DNA of 64,000 nt from Purshia tridentata (GCA_003254885.1 QANT01005260.1:1-64000); one strand, 5' to 3'. Numbered from the stretch's first letter, positions 1 through 18,300 are shown. The notes: a model not told the origin generated them from the sequence alone. Numbers and translations are program-made.

Positions 1-671
1 AATATGGAAACAGCTGGGTTGGAGGCAGCTTGGAGTTGTCTGAAGAAGATAAAAAAATTACGTTGGGTAGGTTTTGGGATTTTTTGTTGAGGGCAATTTT
101 GGATATTCAACTAAACTGCTGGGGTAGTTTTGGAATCAAAACATATATTCCTTTTCTCCCCAATTNATTCATTCCAAACCCCCCCACCGGAATTGAACTC
201 CTCCAAAATAAGGAATTGAATTCCCAAATGAATGTAGGCCCCACCATTTTTTTTTCCCTTTCCAAAGTTTAGTAAACATGGAAAAGGCAATGGAAATCAT
301 TCCCAAATGCAAGTAAACGCATGAATGAGAATGATTCCCATTGTTGCCTTTCCGATTACGGATTAGTAAACATGCCCTTACTGTGATCTATCACATTGCA
401 CACTCATTGCATAAACTATGATGTTTTTAGTGCATTATGATTTTACAAACTTGAGAATTAAAAAACAAAGGACTTGAGAATAAATTGTTTTAAAAATAGT
501 AATAAAAAAAGGCTCTATTATTTAGGATCTCGGTGAGACCAGTGAGTAGGCGTTACCCAGCCAACATCGAAGTTATCATCACTAAGAACATGATTTTCAT
601 GCCCATGTTTAGACAGTACGCATGTCATAGTGACACATGTTAAGTTAATCCCATCTACATATTTGCACCTA
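1..671. other. Intergenic, possible transposon fragment
   Basis: No convincing gene. The short open frame at 30-272 crosses an N at about 166 and has no recognisable domain. Bases about 130-385 contain related phrases about fattening-and-thinning of a repeat type often seen in plant spacers: several copies of GGAAT/GATTCC words and two 'TAGTAAACATG' words at about 271 and 364. This could be a diverged miniature transposon, but I see no clean terminal inverted repeats. Confidence 0.25.
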
Positions 672-2396
672 TTAGCTATGGTATCTATTTCTTTTCTCTT
701 CCTTTCTCCTCCTCCGCTTCTTCTTCTCCTCTTTAGATTTATCCTTGGATTTGTGCTTCTTTGAGTGCTGCTTCTTCGAGCTCCCAGACTCGACCTTTTT
801 AGATTTCTTCTTGTCATGGTCTAGCTCTTCTTCAGAAGAATCACATAATTTATGTGAAGGCTTCGTTGGTCCATAAACACGACGTTCTTGTACACTGGGG
901 CTTGCTAGCAGCTCTTCCTTGGAGTCTGGACATTGAGGAAGATAAGGACCTGTATCATCCATCCTTGACCCAACAGTACCTCTGCCACGCTTTACCCTGC
1001 CATAACAAGAGATTCATGTCAATTAGTCATATATTATTTCCACGATGCACTTTGTTAGACTCCAACAGCACAGATTCACACACGAACAAATGCCGACAAT
1101 CACAAAACTAAGGGAAACAAAGGACTTGATACCTTGAATGTAAAAATTCTTCAAGTTCTTCATCTCTTAAACCATTATCTTCCCTTGAATGGCAACTCTC
1201 AAATACTCTTTTTGAGGAGCAAGAAGGACCTGCATTGCCATCTGTCACAGCATGCCTCTTACTACTGCTTCTCGGATAGTAACCGTCTCCATGACTCCTG
1301 TCATTTTTGCTCCCATCCTTGCTCTTGCCTTTAAGCCTATCATCCAATTCTATCTCTTTCTGCCGGACTCGCCACATTTCATTCACTTCCACAGCTCGAT
1401 TTGCTGAAGAAAACAAAAGAAAATTAAACTTGAGCATAACACAACATTCACCAAATAAATAATATATAGGATCCTGTACGACAATTTTGGTTGTACACTT
1501 GTACTTTAATGTTTTAAAAGCAATACAGTGGCCACAAAAAAAAAAAAAAAAAGTTTAAAGCCNAAAAAAAAAAAAAGGTTAAAGCCATGTAACCTCATAC
1601 AGTCCCATTTAGGTGAGAACGTTCACACCTAGCGCCAAGCGCTCGGTAGTGTAAAATTTTTCTGCACCGAGCACTCGGACATGGTTTGTCAGCGTTTATG
1701 TTAGGGTTTAACTCTCGCATAATGCCTCCACAAAGGCCATTCTATATCCTACAAGGGTATAGGGTAAACTTGTCGGCCTATACCCTCAAAAACGGGGGGA
1801 GGAAACAGCGCTAAGCACTGACTTGTTTTAAAAAAACTTCACTGAGATCTCGGTGGAGCTACCGAGCGCTCGGTAGCAGGTTTGCACGTCCGCACCTAAA
1901 CATCTCTAAATCTTATATATGCTAATGGAAACATAATGGGCTCATCAAAGATCTCTAGTTACACAAACAGGGTTTAATTTCCATTTGATACGATTTAGGA
2001 AGGGCAACAGTGAATGTTCCAACTTTGAGGCACTGAGATGGTGTGCCTTATATTGGACATGTAAATCATTCTATCAGTAGAGAAGGCCAGAACACCTTTA
2101 GAATGACACTGCCTTTTCTTAAAAGAAACATTTACACTCATTATGATAATTTTTTCTCCAAAAGGAATTATGAGGTCATATCACAGAGATAATAATGCAA
2201 GTACTAATAAAATGCACAGGAACTGACCTTGTTGCACACCAAGAACAGTAGCACTGAGAAACCGTGAATTTGGCCGAAACCTTGCTTTAGGTTGTTGAAG
2301 ATAAGCATGCACACCTTCCCTCTCAGCTTGGCACCGCAGCTCTGCTGCTTCTTTCATAAGAATTGCAGCTATTCTGTTCTCTGTCTCAAGATCCAT
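672..2396 (-). CDS. Conserved plant basic nuclear protein, function unknown
   Basis: Three coding exons on the minus strand: 2396-2228, 1403-1133 and 996-672 (255 codons including stop). Splice sites are GT-AG and the frame is continuous across both joins. The N-terminus (MDLETENRIAAILMKEAAEL) looks helical. The middle exon holds a charged segment (NRAVEVNEMWRVRQKEIELD), followed by a VKRGRGTVGSRMD stretch at the last junction. The C-terminal 60 or so residues are a Lys/Arg/Ser/Glu tract (KKHKSKDKSKEEKKKRRRRK) typical of nuclear or RNA-processing proteins. I recognise this as a conserved plant protein of unknown role; nuclear location is inferred only from composition. The 5' leader probably runs to about 3.8 kb through introns, ending close to the divergent aminotransferase gene. 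Confidence 0.8.
1540..1900. repeat. GC-rich palindrome-bearing insert in intron
   Basis: Within the first coding intron of the basic nuclear protein gene, bases about 1620-1880 are much more GC-rich than their surroundings. They repeat the word GCGCTCGGTAG, and contain a perfect 18-base palindrome, CTACCGAGCGCTCGGTAG, at 1859-1876. Two A-tracts, one interrupted by an N at about 1563, lie just before it. It resembles a small inserted element; its class is not clear. Confidence 0.4.
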
Positions 2397-4008
2397 CTAA
2401 TCTTGTTGAGCAACTTCCTGGAAAAAAGAGTAAAGAAAATAATCTTGATCAAAGAAATAACTTAGGAACCACAGTGAACTTAACATCGATAAAAGATAGA
2501 GAAAAAAAGTAAGAAAGAAAAGAAATTGTTTTCTTATATATAACCATATGCTAAACTTTAGAGTAAAAGAAGTAGAGTTTCTAAATGAGGTGAACCGTTC
2601 AAGAACAGTACAAAACTCAGGGGAACAGAAGGCAAGGCATCATAAATTTGTAGTATTCTTATGGTAACTCCTAAACTCGCCCACTAAAATGGTTGATATT
2701 AAGAAGAATAAACAATGAAATCTTTTCGATTTACTAATTAAAAAACTCAGAACTCCAGAAAAAACAATTTTAAAGAAGCTAACTCAGAACTTCTGCAAAA
2801 ACAGAATTACTAAAGGCAAATCGGCACTTTTCGGGAACATAAACTGGGTTTTAAAAGTGGATAATTCAAGAGTCAACAAGCATTAATCTGGAACTACGTA
2901 TTAGGATAAGTTATTATAGACAATACACATACTGACAACTGACAAGTTATCTGTACGATGTAAAGTGAGGGCATAAATTAAAAGAATTACCGTATATAAA
3001 CCTTCTTTGGTATAGCAAGCTTTACTAGCCCTCTCAAGCCTATGACCTTGAGCAAAGCACACAAGCACTTAAGCACAAGGCTAGAGGGAAGGTCGGTCGT
3101 ATGCCAACCTTCAAGTTACTGTACTTTATTGGCTTCTCAAACTTTCTTTTGCAAGTCCTCAACCTGATGCAAAAAGACTTTCATTAATGTAAGAGACAAT
3201 ATAACACTAATATAGATTTGAATTAAACAAAAAGCTAAAAGAGTATCATTTAAATACAAAACTCAATTCTAACTGACTAAATTTTCTTTTCTAAAACAAT
3301 GTTCCAAAGCACATCAGAAAGCTACCATTTTGAAAATTTAGCTCAAGAAGAAGAATAATGCATGTCAGTAATTGATTATCCAACATACCTCCTCAGAAAA
3401 AAAAGAATACCAATTCCAAATCAGAATTCTCATTGAAACATAATCTTCATAGAAAACAATCAAAATTACAATTAATCAAGCCAAGCCAATATCATAAAAT
3501 TCGATAATTTAAAATCAAACAAAAAAAAATACAGAAATAGACCAATCAGAATCACAAAATTTCATTAAACCTTGAGCAGATTCGAATTGTGTTAATGAAA
3601 CCTAGAACGTACTCAGCAGAGAAACAAACAAATCCGCGAAAAATTATTATCTTCAAAAAAATACAAGGAAGACTTAGCGACGGTTGCTGACTCGGCGTTA
3701 GACGGTGGGGGACCCGGTGACGGCGTTCCTTCCGGCGACGAAGATAGCGTCTCCGTTCTACCAGGCGCCGATTGAGTCGAAGTCGGGATGAGCGAGGAGT
3801 AGCTTTGAATAATAGCCCACGTCATCATCCCAACTTAAAAAAAATAGCCACCATTTCATATTATGTTCGGACCAAAATACCCTTACCAAGTCACAGTGAG
3901 AGAAACTCCTACTAAAACGCTACGTATCGTATTTGCTCTCTCATCACTGTCAACATTCAACAACACACAGAGATTCTGCTCTATAGCGCCGTCGCGTTGC
4001 CTCCAAAA
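2397..4008. other. 5' leader introns and bidirectional promoter region
   Basis: There is no additional coding gene here. The stretch between 2397 and about 3830 carries the untranslated leader, with introns, of the minus-strand gene. Bases about 3780-4008 separate it from the plus-strand aminotransferase gene, so a shared bidirectional promoter of about 200 bases is inferred. The short minus-strand frame at 3613-3828 lies in this leader and has no recognisable domain. Confidence 0.5.
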
Positions 4009-7639
<3,631 letters not shown>

Positions 7640-8377
7640 ACCACTGTATCAGCTGCCTACTTATGTCCTATGTTGTGTGCTAGTAGACTTCAGCAAGTTG
7701 GTTGACCAAAAAAAACAGAAGACTTCAGCAAGTTCCAATGTTCCATGTCATATATTGTGGATTCTATTGCATAAATTGATTTAATCAGCATTATTTTCAG
7801 ATGTTACATTTACTGCTGTAGCGTTTGTATTAAGATCAGAAGCTTGATTTGTAACTTATTTTTGTTGGCTATAAGTTATAAATAAAGTGGCAGACAATTC
7901 GTATCCTTCAAATCAGTTGAGCAGATTATATTCCATAGCCAAAACTGCCCAAAGGATATGTTTTAAACCAAAAAGGCATCTGAGGGTTGTTCATTTCATC
8001 AGTTAATCACTTATTTCATTCAAATATTTCACAAAGAATGAACTCCAAGTTGCAGGCATGAAGAATACCACCTGGACCAAGTGAACAAGGAATCAAGAGA
8101 GTAAGCATCTAACACGAGAAATTCCAAACTGAGAATTAAAGTGGCAAAGTTATAGAAATATGCTGCCTTTTAACACCTCACTATAGCAATAAACAAATAT
8201 CTAACATTTCCAAAAGTTCCCTCTAATTACACGTGCATCTAGTAGTACCAATGGACAATTCCTATTTTACATGACCTGAATAACTAGTAGTCTAGTACTG
8301 CATAATCACATGAACACTATTCTACACTAAAGTAACAGTAAATTTTCAGGTGATCTCTAGAATACAAAATTAGACAC
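7640..8377. other. Spacer between convergent genes
   Basis: Spacer between the 3' end of the plus-strand aminotransferase and the 3' end of the minus-strand transposase-derived gene. It presumably holds both 3' untranslated regions. A phrase around GACTTCAGCAAGTT occurs twice at about 7687 and 7721. There is no further gene or RNA signal. Confidence 0.6.
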
Positions 8378-10150
8378 TTAGAACTGTTCAATACTATTCA
8401 TAGTCTCTGCTTTGCAGGTTGTCTTATAATGGCCAGTTTGGTTACACCGGCTACAATGCACAGTATGTTTCTCACGATTAAGGTCCTCTACACAAATTCG
8501 TTTCTTTTCCGGGCGTCCTGGCGGTCTACGAAACTTAGGAGGTCGCACAATTTGAGTATCATCATCCATAGCAGCCTCATCTGTCTTTCTCCATTCAACT
8601 TTTCCAGGGATAGGGTATATCACTTCAGCATATGTCTCACGATAACTTGCAACAGTAAAGCATTTCTCTGTAAAGGCGTAAACATCTTTTCGACATGAGA
8701 TAAGGGCAGCCACAGCATGGGAACATGGTATCCCATATAGCTGCCAATCACGGCAGGAACAACAATGGGTTCCAATATTCACAATGTCTGATCGACCTAC
8801 TGAGAGTACCTCAAATTCTACTTGATCAGATCGAAGGACCTGATATGTGGATGCACAGTTGATGGCTTCTATAATATGCTTCTCAGCAGATGGGGCAAGT
8901 ACAGACAACCAAGAACTACTCTCCAAACGCCGTCCTTCAAACTCAGCCATCAATTTACTGTGAATACTCTCAATCACCTGGATGATGGGCAGCTCACGAG
9001 CTTCGAGAATCCATCTATTGAACTCCTCTATATTTGATGAGAGATGACCGTAACGTGTTCCTTCAAAGTACACTAATGCCCAGCGGGAAGGATGGAATTG
9101 TTGTAGCCATTTTGCAGCATCTGAAGAAACCTCCTCTATTTCAGCCATTTTTTCTTTGAAACCAGTAGTAGTAGTGGCATATGCAGCTTTCCACAGAAGT
9201 TGAACGAGCCTTGAGTTCTTGAACTCTTTTCCAATGCTTTCACTCAAGTGGCGCATGCAAAAAGCATGTAAAGAATTTGGGAATTTCCTTCTTACTGCAT
9301 CTGCAATGCCCTTCTGTCCATCAGATAAAAATGTGAGCTCCGGCATATTCTCGGTGTTTATCTCTAGCGCCTTATGCAACTCTGACAAGAACCACATCCA
9401 GCTCTCATCATTTTCTACATCGACAACACCAAAAGCAAGTGGAAATAACCCACCATCAGCATCAAAAGAAGTTGCAGAGAGTAAGGTACCGAGATATTTG
9501 CTCTTAAGCTGGATTGCACCAAGCCCAACTATGGGCAAGCAACCATTCAGAAAACCATAAATGGATGCATAGAAGGAAACAAATAACCGCTGAAACCAGT
9601 GATCTGCACCAGTGGTAAACACCTCTGCAATGCTTCCAGGGTTGGTCTTCTTTATTTGCTCACAGTATGAAGGAAGAAGGCAATATCCTTCCTCAGACGA
9701 GCCATAAATTGCAGCAAGTCCTCGTTCCTTTGCACGCCAAGCTTGCTTATATGGTATCGTAATCCCATATTGCTGATGAATATCATGCAATATATCCTTT
9801 GGTTTGTAATTGATGTTATCCCGTAAACGTTCTTCTATAAAACTGACAATCCAATCAACAGAAGCCTGATGGTGCCCATTGTGTGCATTTCTACCACAAG
9901 TGTGCGTCCCTTCAAGGCTTCTTATTGTGAAGGTTGGGGCATTAGGAAGCTTCACAGCACGGATGCGCCATGGGCAGCCATCTGCTGAACACTTTGCAAA
10001 GTAGCGGATAAGGTCACTTTTTATGATACGAAGCTCGAAATGTTGAGCAATTGCAGCTTCTTTAATTGCATTCCTGAAGGCCTTGACATCAGGGAACTCT
10101 TGACCAACAACAAATGTGTGGTCCGTGTGGTCCTCCATGTTGCAAACCAA
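8378..10150 (-). CDS. MUSTANG-like domesticated Mutator transposase
   Basis: An intact, intronless 590-residue protein with MULE transposase architecture. An N-terminal MuDR-type zinc-binding region (about residues 10-95) has Cys/His around KCSADGCPWRIRA and GTHTCGRNAH. The MULE transposase domain (about 200-310) contains KYLGTLLSATSFDADGG, FPLAFGVVDVEND and LTFLSDGQKGIADAVRRKF. A SWIM zinc finger follows (CCSCRDWQLYGIPCSHAVA, about 490-510), with a CCHC zinc knuckle (CSRCNQTGHYKTTC) near the C-terminus. This is the layout of the MUSTANG (MUG) family, host genes derived from Mutator transposases and thought to act as DNA-binding regulators. No terminal inverted repeats flank it. A second Met at residue 5 (10138) could be the real start. 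The Asp of the LDG motif is replaced, as reported under findings. Confidence 0.9.
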   Translation of the reverse strand: MVCNMEDHTDHTFVVGQEFPDVKAFRNAIKEAAIAQHFELRIIKSDLIRYFAKCSADGCPWRIRAVKLPNAPTFTIRSLEGTHTCGRNAHNGHHQASVDWIVSFIEERLRDNINYKPKDILHDIHQQYGITIPYKQAWRAKERGLAAIYGSSEEGYCLLPSYCEQIKKTNPGSIAEVFTTGADHWFQRLFVSFYASIYGFLNGCLPIVGLGAIQLKSKYLGTLLSATSFDADGGLFPLAFGVVDVENDESWMWFLSELHKALEINTENMPELTFLSDGQKGIADAVRRKFPNSLHAFCMRHLSESIGKEFKNSRLVQLLWKAAYATTTTGFKEKMAEIEEVSSDAAKWLQQFHPSRWALVYFEGTRYGHLSSNIEEFNRWILEARELPIIQVIESIHSKLMAEFEGRRLESSSWLSVLAPSAEKHIIEAINCASTYQVLRSDQVEFEVLSVGRSDIVNIGTHCCSCRDWQLYGIPCSHAVAALISCRKDVYAFTEKCFTVASYRETYAEVIYPIPGKVEWRKTDEAAMDDDTQIVRPPKFRRPPGRPEKKRICVEDLNREKHTVHCSRCNQTGHYKTTCKAETMNSIEQF

Positions 10151-11058
10151 AACAATCAGAAGTAAACTTCTTCAACTTAATGATCAACCGTCCAAACATT
10201 TTACTTCCTCAGAAGTGAAAAAAGCTATGAAGAAGTCCATCTTTTTGCTGCATCTCACCGGAAACTCCCAAAGGAACATTCTCATCACAAAAATTCTGCA
10301 AGAAGCCAAGTGATCACATTTAAAGTCATACAAAAATGAAAAGAAAGAATCAAAAAACTTAAAAAACCAAACTGTCTCCTGCTATGAATCTATGTCTTTA
10401 TATTGCACTTAACAGTGAACATAATTCTTTTTTGGCCATTAACAGTCAACATAAGTCAAATTATTAATATCAATGGATACTGCCCATATTTGAACAACTT
10501 TACAGAAGAACATTTCAAACTCTGAAATTTCATGAAGCATATGCTCTCTTCTTGAAAAAGAAAAAAAATTGTTTCACAAAAACTATATTATAATAAGCAA
10601 CCAACTTGTAGTGACAACTAACAACTATTTATGCGAACAAAATGTAGCTAATTAATTTTACGAACTTCGTACTAACCAACTGTACTAAGTGGGTCAAAGT
10701 TGGTTGTTCATTTTGGTTTACAATAACATGAAAGTTGACAGTTTTTTCCGTTGTCAATAAAAAGAAGTGAACTTTTGTTATCACAAACAAAATGTGAAAA
10801 ATAAAAATCAATAAAAAAAAATTTAGAACACAAAAACTATGTTTTGGGTGTGCATCTAAGATCTGCAGCTTGCATTTTTTGAGGTGAGAATTAAATAAAC
10901 AAAACAGAACAATACAGCCTACTATATAAAAATTTGATATACAGATGTTAAAGATACAAAGAAGTGGGTATAACTGACCTTTAAAAACAGAAGCAGACGA
11001 TCGCGACCAGAGCAGGAGAGAGCGAGATCGAGGCAGTGGGAGACTTCGACATGTGAGA

Positions 11059-11094
<36 letters not shown>

Positions 11095-11110
11095 ACGGCT
11101 GGTATTCTGA
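10151..11110. other. Probable 5' leader/promoter of the MUSTANG-like gene
   Basis: AT-rich stretch upstream of the minus-strand transposase-derived gene. It ends in a (GA)n microsatellite at about 11055-11092, where short GA-rich and GC-richer sequence (about 10980-11110) suggests a transcription start and leader exon. The open frames here, such as 10629-11096 on the minus strand, are built from the microsatellite and T-rich sequence and are not credible genes. Confidence 0.45.
11055..11092. repeat. (GA)n microsatellite
   Basis: Nearly perfect GA dinucleotide run of about 38 bases, in the presumed leader of the MUSTANG-like gene. On that gene's strand it reads as CT, a common core-promoter and leader composition in plants. 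Confidence 0.95.
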
Positions 11111-12639
11111 CAAAAGATTAGGGCTGATTAGGTCACAAGGAGTCGAGGACTATCCTGTCATATCAGCTGCCAAAATGGGTATTTTAGTCATTAGAAGGTA
11201 TTACAGAAAACCTTTTTCCATTATTTATTCAATTATCTTTATATGCATTCTTTTGTATAAAATCTCTCATGAAGTTATTATGGTGTAGTTTAAGGAATTA
11301 AATTTAAAAAATTTCTATTTTTTTGAGGTTTCTAAATATTAACAAATGAAAATGATTGAAATTTTGTTAAAAGTTTCAATTATTTTAGTTTATATTTTCA
11401 CCAAAGTCAAATTTTTTCAAAATTTATATATTTTTTAACCTTTGAAATTTTGTTGAATTTAAAATTTAATTTAAAAAAAAAGTAAAAAATAAAATTCAAT
11501 CGGGCTAAACAACCAACCGACCAGACTTTAATCTGGCTCACAATATTAAATCGATTGTCAATTTTAGAATTTTACCTAAATTAGTTTGTTAAATGAGTTG
11601 GTCGTTTGTTCAGGCTCAATCCGACCCACTTTAAATTTTAAGCCTCTACATGAACCACATGAATTTTATATTGGATGATCATATGATGAAATTCTGATTT
11701 TTTTTTTTTTTAAAATTTTAAGCCTCTACATGAACCACATGCATTTTATATAGGATGATCATATGATGAAATTCGGATTTTTTTTTTTTTGGTAAGAACG
11801 GTAAGATGGAAAACACTTTTTAAAATAATTTCTCTCTCTCTCTTAATATTCTTCTTTATATAAAAATATATTGGGATTTTTTCTTTAAAAGAAAAAAAAA
11901 AAAGCATTTTTTAATTTTCCAAATATTTCAAAGGGACTTACAAAAAGTTTCAGCAAAAGTGAAGTTCTGCTGTCACACTCAGCTAGCAGCCCGCCTCCTC
12001 TTGTTGTGCTTTGGTTCTTCACCACTACTTCTTATTCTTCTTCAGTTCTTCCCTTTTTACTTCATCAATTCTGATCCATCCCTCCCATTTCTCTTGCTTT
12101 GTTTCTGTACTTCTTCTTCTTTCAGACACAGACACCCCCACTCTGTCACTCACTCCCAAAGTTCCAGTTCGGCAGTCTCACCCAGTATTGGAGGCTTGCT
12201 TTGTTGATTGCTTCCCATTTCTGAAAAGGGCCAAAAGGTATGTTTATTTCTTATTTAGGGTTTAGCTTCCCAATTTCTCTGCTGAAAGATTAGGGTTCAA
12301 TTTATAGTTTCTTGTGAATATGCAATGGTGGTGTTTAGGTTTTAATAACTGTGTTGAGACTTTCATTGAACATATAGCTACTGGATTGAGAGGTTCATTG
12401 TCTCACTTATATATTCTGGTTATCTTCTTAATTGATTGGGAGATTTAGCAAATAGTTACATAAACTTATTATCTAATTTTATATGTAGGTATATATTAGG
12501 ATGTATTCAAACTATAGTCTCACATTAGTTTATAATATCAATTTAATCCCGCGTTGTAATTATGTGTGTTATAAACTTCTGTCTTTTAACTCTCTTTGAT
12601 TAAACATTTTCCTCTCTCTCTCTCTCTCAGTGCTTTACC
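11111..12639. other. AT-rich spacer and 5' leader of adenylosuccinate synthetase
   Basis: Mostly AT-rich spacer. From about 11960 to 12240 the sequence becomes pyrimidine-rich and looks like a 5' untranslated exon, ending at an AAAAG/GTATGT-like donor near 12238. A CT microsatellite at 12608-12629 directly precedes the start codon at 12640 and acts as the polypyrimidine tract of the acceptor (CTCTCAG, about 12624-12630). A leader intron is therefore likely. The open frames at 11959-12265 lie in this leader. Confidence 0.5.
11634..11790. repeat. 80-bp tandem duplication in spacer
   Basis: Two direct copies with an 80-base period: the word AGCCTCTACATGAACCACAT starts at 11641 and again at 11721. 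Each copy continues through GGATGATCATATGATGAAATTC and ends in a T-tract. The copies differ at a few positions only, so the duplication is fairly young. It lies in the AT-rich spacer before adenylosuccinate synthetase. Confidence 0.95.
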
Positions 12640-14625
<1,986 letters not shown>

Positions 14626-15387
14626 TCATCAGATTATTTCCTCAAGATTTTGGATGATGTTCATACTATCAGAAGTAAAATGGCGCTGGAGGAACTTATT
14701 CCCTGTTATGCTGGGAGATTTTTTTTGCTTTTTGATAGAACTAATTTTACATGGTTATGAATTTGATGCAACACATTCACCACATTGAATCTATGTTGTG
14801 TTGGGAGAATTTTGTTCCAGTAACATTGCGTGTTGAAATGCATGGATCGCTAATTTGATAGAGTAGGAAGTTATTGGCAACAATTAGAAGTTGAGGGAAT
14901 ACTGTGGGACACATTATTTTCTTTCCTATTATGCGTTTGAAATCAGAATCAGAATCAGTTGGCTTTGGACCCATAATCACATAGAATTTGCAACTAATAT
15001 TACAACAACATAGGGATGATCTTTTGGGATGACTCCAACATTATCATCCAAATATACAAGTGCTGATTCTCTTGCAAACTCAAGGAGGTCATGGGCCTAA
15101 ACCATATATCCGCTTCTGTGTGAGATTAATGAGATCTATTTTTATTTTGAACCCATGTAATTTGGATGCTATTTTGATGTACATAAAATATAATATAATT
15201 GAACAGAGTTGAATAATTTTGATACATTAATATCAACGTATAAGTAGCAAAATTCTGATCTAATTTTCTTGTTTTGTAAGGCTTCTCTTAAGTACAATCA
15301 GAACCTTTAAATACAAAAGTACATCTATATGCACCTACTAAAATGAAAAATGAAGCAAAAAAATTAAGTTGTACACGAAGGACCATC
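14626..15387. other. Spacer between convergent genes
   Basis: It holds the 3' untranslated region of adenylosuccinate synthetase and that of the minus-strand ARM-repeat gene. I see no other gene, RNA or mobile element in it. Confidence 0.6.
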
Positions 15388-18300
15388 TCAAAAAGTTAGG
15401 CATGATAGCAACTTTTTACAGACTTGACGTAGCTCGGGTGATGGATCTTTCAAGGATATATTAGAAAGCACAGGTCTTGCTTCTACTAATCCCCCATATA
15501 TACTTTCTAAGATTGCATCATCACTAGCCATAAGTGACCCCATTAACTTTGCACCAGCCATCCTTTCCTGAAGAATAATATACGCCATCAGTTAAGAGTC
15601 ATTTTCATATTGAAGGGAATCAATTCAAGGTTCCACGATAACTGATGATATGGCATAAAGACAGTCACTAATATATTAAATTGAATGGAACTGGATTTAA
15701 CTACCTTCTCTGATCCTTTTCTGAGAGCTTTTAATGAGACTTTGAGAAGATCAGTTGAGTACGGAAGAACTGCAGATTTCAGATGGTGCACAGCTGAAAA
15801 GAGAACCTCAATGCATGCAGCTTTGATATCTGATTTTGTCATCATCTGCAGTAATTGACACCACATGTAAGAATAAAGTGAGACAAAGCATGATCTTATG
15901 AGCCACACCTCACATATCTCGAATAAATGAAATAAATCAGGATAATGAAATAAATAATCAATATACCTCAACAGAACGAATGAGAGATGGAAGAGTTTTT
16001 CTAGCAAAAGGTTTCTTGCCAGAGTCCGATATCTTCTGGCAAGCACTGATGAGAACATTAGCCATGCAAAGATAAAATGAGAGTGGAACTGGCACCTCAT
16101 TGTCATCCAAGTTGGATGTTAAAACAAGTGGGTTGTTATCTTGTATCAGCTGACTGACCACATAGGCGAGGACGGAGTTTCTTGATGCAGCATCTCCTGC
16201 ATTTCAGAACATAAAAGCCACATGTGCCCCACTGAGACAAAAACAATTTCAGATCAAGAATAATAAACTAAAAAAGATTACCTTTCTTCTCAACACTGCT
16301 AAATGATTCTGGTTCTCGCAGTTCAGCACATATCATCAGTGCCAGGCAATCAATGCACCCATGCTGTGCTTTGTAAACTGAGAGGAAAGAAGCCTTACAG
16401 CCATCAAATTTAACCGACTGTAATAAAATTGTTTAGTGTTTGAGAAACTTTACTTGTTACACACCTTCATCCCCATTCAGAGAAGGCCATAATAGAATTG
16501 TCTCCAATGTTTTTCTGATTTTGGGCATAGATGGATGAGAAAGTGAATCCCTGCCTCTGACCTGTCGACCACAACAACCTCCAGATCAGTTCAACATAAA
16601 TAAAACAGGTGATGCCTAGAATTTCGCAGAAAATAAAGCACAAGCTCTGAAAGGCACAAGATCATGTCAACACAGATATTGACCATGAAGGATAATTACC
16701 ATAAGGGAGGTGCAAATTGAAAATAAACAAGCTTTAATTATTAGTATATCCTGAGAACCAGCAGCATTTTCTAACTGGAAGCAGACAATTGGCATTAGCA
16801 CCTACAAATCAAATGGAAAGAACAGATTAAAATGATTGGTATGGATTAAGTACAACATATACATAAGAAGCAAAGTAGCAGCAATAGCCTAAACTAAAAG
16901 TAACTAACTGGTACATGTTCTTCATACACAATGATTCATATAGGTCCTGTGTCCTGTACATGGAATTCAACTTCTACAATTTTATAGGGGCAAGTGTTTT
17001 AAATTGTAATTGCCACCACTAAAAAGATGTGTTGGTATTGGTGATATCATTAATGGATAAATGAAATGGAAAACTGATGAGTATACACTTTGGAATAACC
17101 CAACTTATTTTAGATGTCACACAAAATAAAATCCCTTACTTTGAGTAATTACAAGAACCAACAATGAGCTTTTATGGTCAGTATGAAATTTAGTAGAGAG
17201 GTAGTAGTTAAGATAGACATGATGGTAACACTGAAAAAAGATTTTGAAAGTCTCTGTAACATACCCAGTTTCTATTTAACATCACCCAATGATAGAGTTG
17301 GAATCCCAATGAAATAGCAGTGGTACTGCTTTAGTACAATGGCTATTAGTCCAATTAAAAGAAAAAGAGTACAGAAGTGAGAAGGAAAAGTGAAGAAGAA
17401 AAATGCACTCTGGTGTATGTTCCATAGGAACAAATGCTCACTAATGCTTAAAGAAGGCTAGCATAACAAGCAGAAGCTGCAATTGCAATCCATACAAGTG
17501 CTACATTTTAAAGAATGAACCTATAATCTTCAAAGCCATAAAGTAGCATAACTTAAAGCCTTTTCTTTGAGAGTTCAATTCATACTTTCACTAAGAAAGC
17601 TTTTAGTAGATTGTTCAGAAAAATACAAACATGGATATAATCACATAACAAGTTGCAAACCTCAAATGAGAAATAAAAAGCCATAACATAAAGCACAAAT
17701 CAGTCTTCCTGGAGCATGCAAAGAAAGATGCAGTCATAATAAAGAGTTGGAAAAAGTCGAATGTTATATACTTTGGGATGAATACGCCCACAGAGCTCAG
17801 CAGCTAGTTTCCGTACATCGTTGAATTCGAACTTACAAAATGCTCTGAAATAAGAATATTACCCAAAAAAGAGTCAGATGCCATTCATATTACTGAATCT
17901 GTATGGTCATGTTCATGGAGTAACCTTTTCAAAAGAAGAGTAGTAACACACTCCTGATCGATGGCATTGATATCTCCACAGTCTAAAATCAAAGAGAAAC
18001 CGAAAATAAGTTATAACAAGAAGTGCCTCAAATTTTATAGACGTCTTATGAAAATCATGCAGTTATTGAAGAAATAATCATTATGATCACATAATTGAAT
18101 TTTACAATGTGGTCATCCGTAAAAGAGATCTCTCCTAATTTCTGACTAGCATGTGTCATGTTGTTGAAACCAGTTTCGCCAGATTTGACACCATTCACTA
18201 TAATTTGTCAAAAAGTTCCCCAGCTCAAAAGGTTGATCATGATTTGGTCAATATTAGCTTCACAAAAGCAAGAGATATTTTGAGGATTTAAAGAATGTCC

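Noticed and set aside
3613-3828. 71-codon minus-strand frame near the bidirectional promoter
   Set aside because: It lies in the presumed 5' leader of the basic nuclear protein gene and is not connected in frame to its first coding exon.
10629-11096. 155-codon minus-strand frame with Ser-Leu repeats
   Set aside because: The start is translation of the (GA)n microsatellite and the rest is hydrophobic AT-rich sequence; likely leader or intron of the MUSTANG-like gene.
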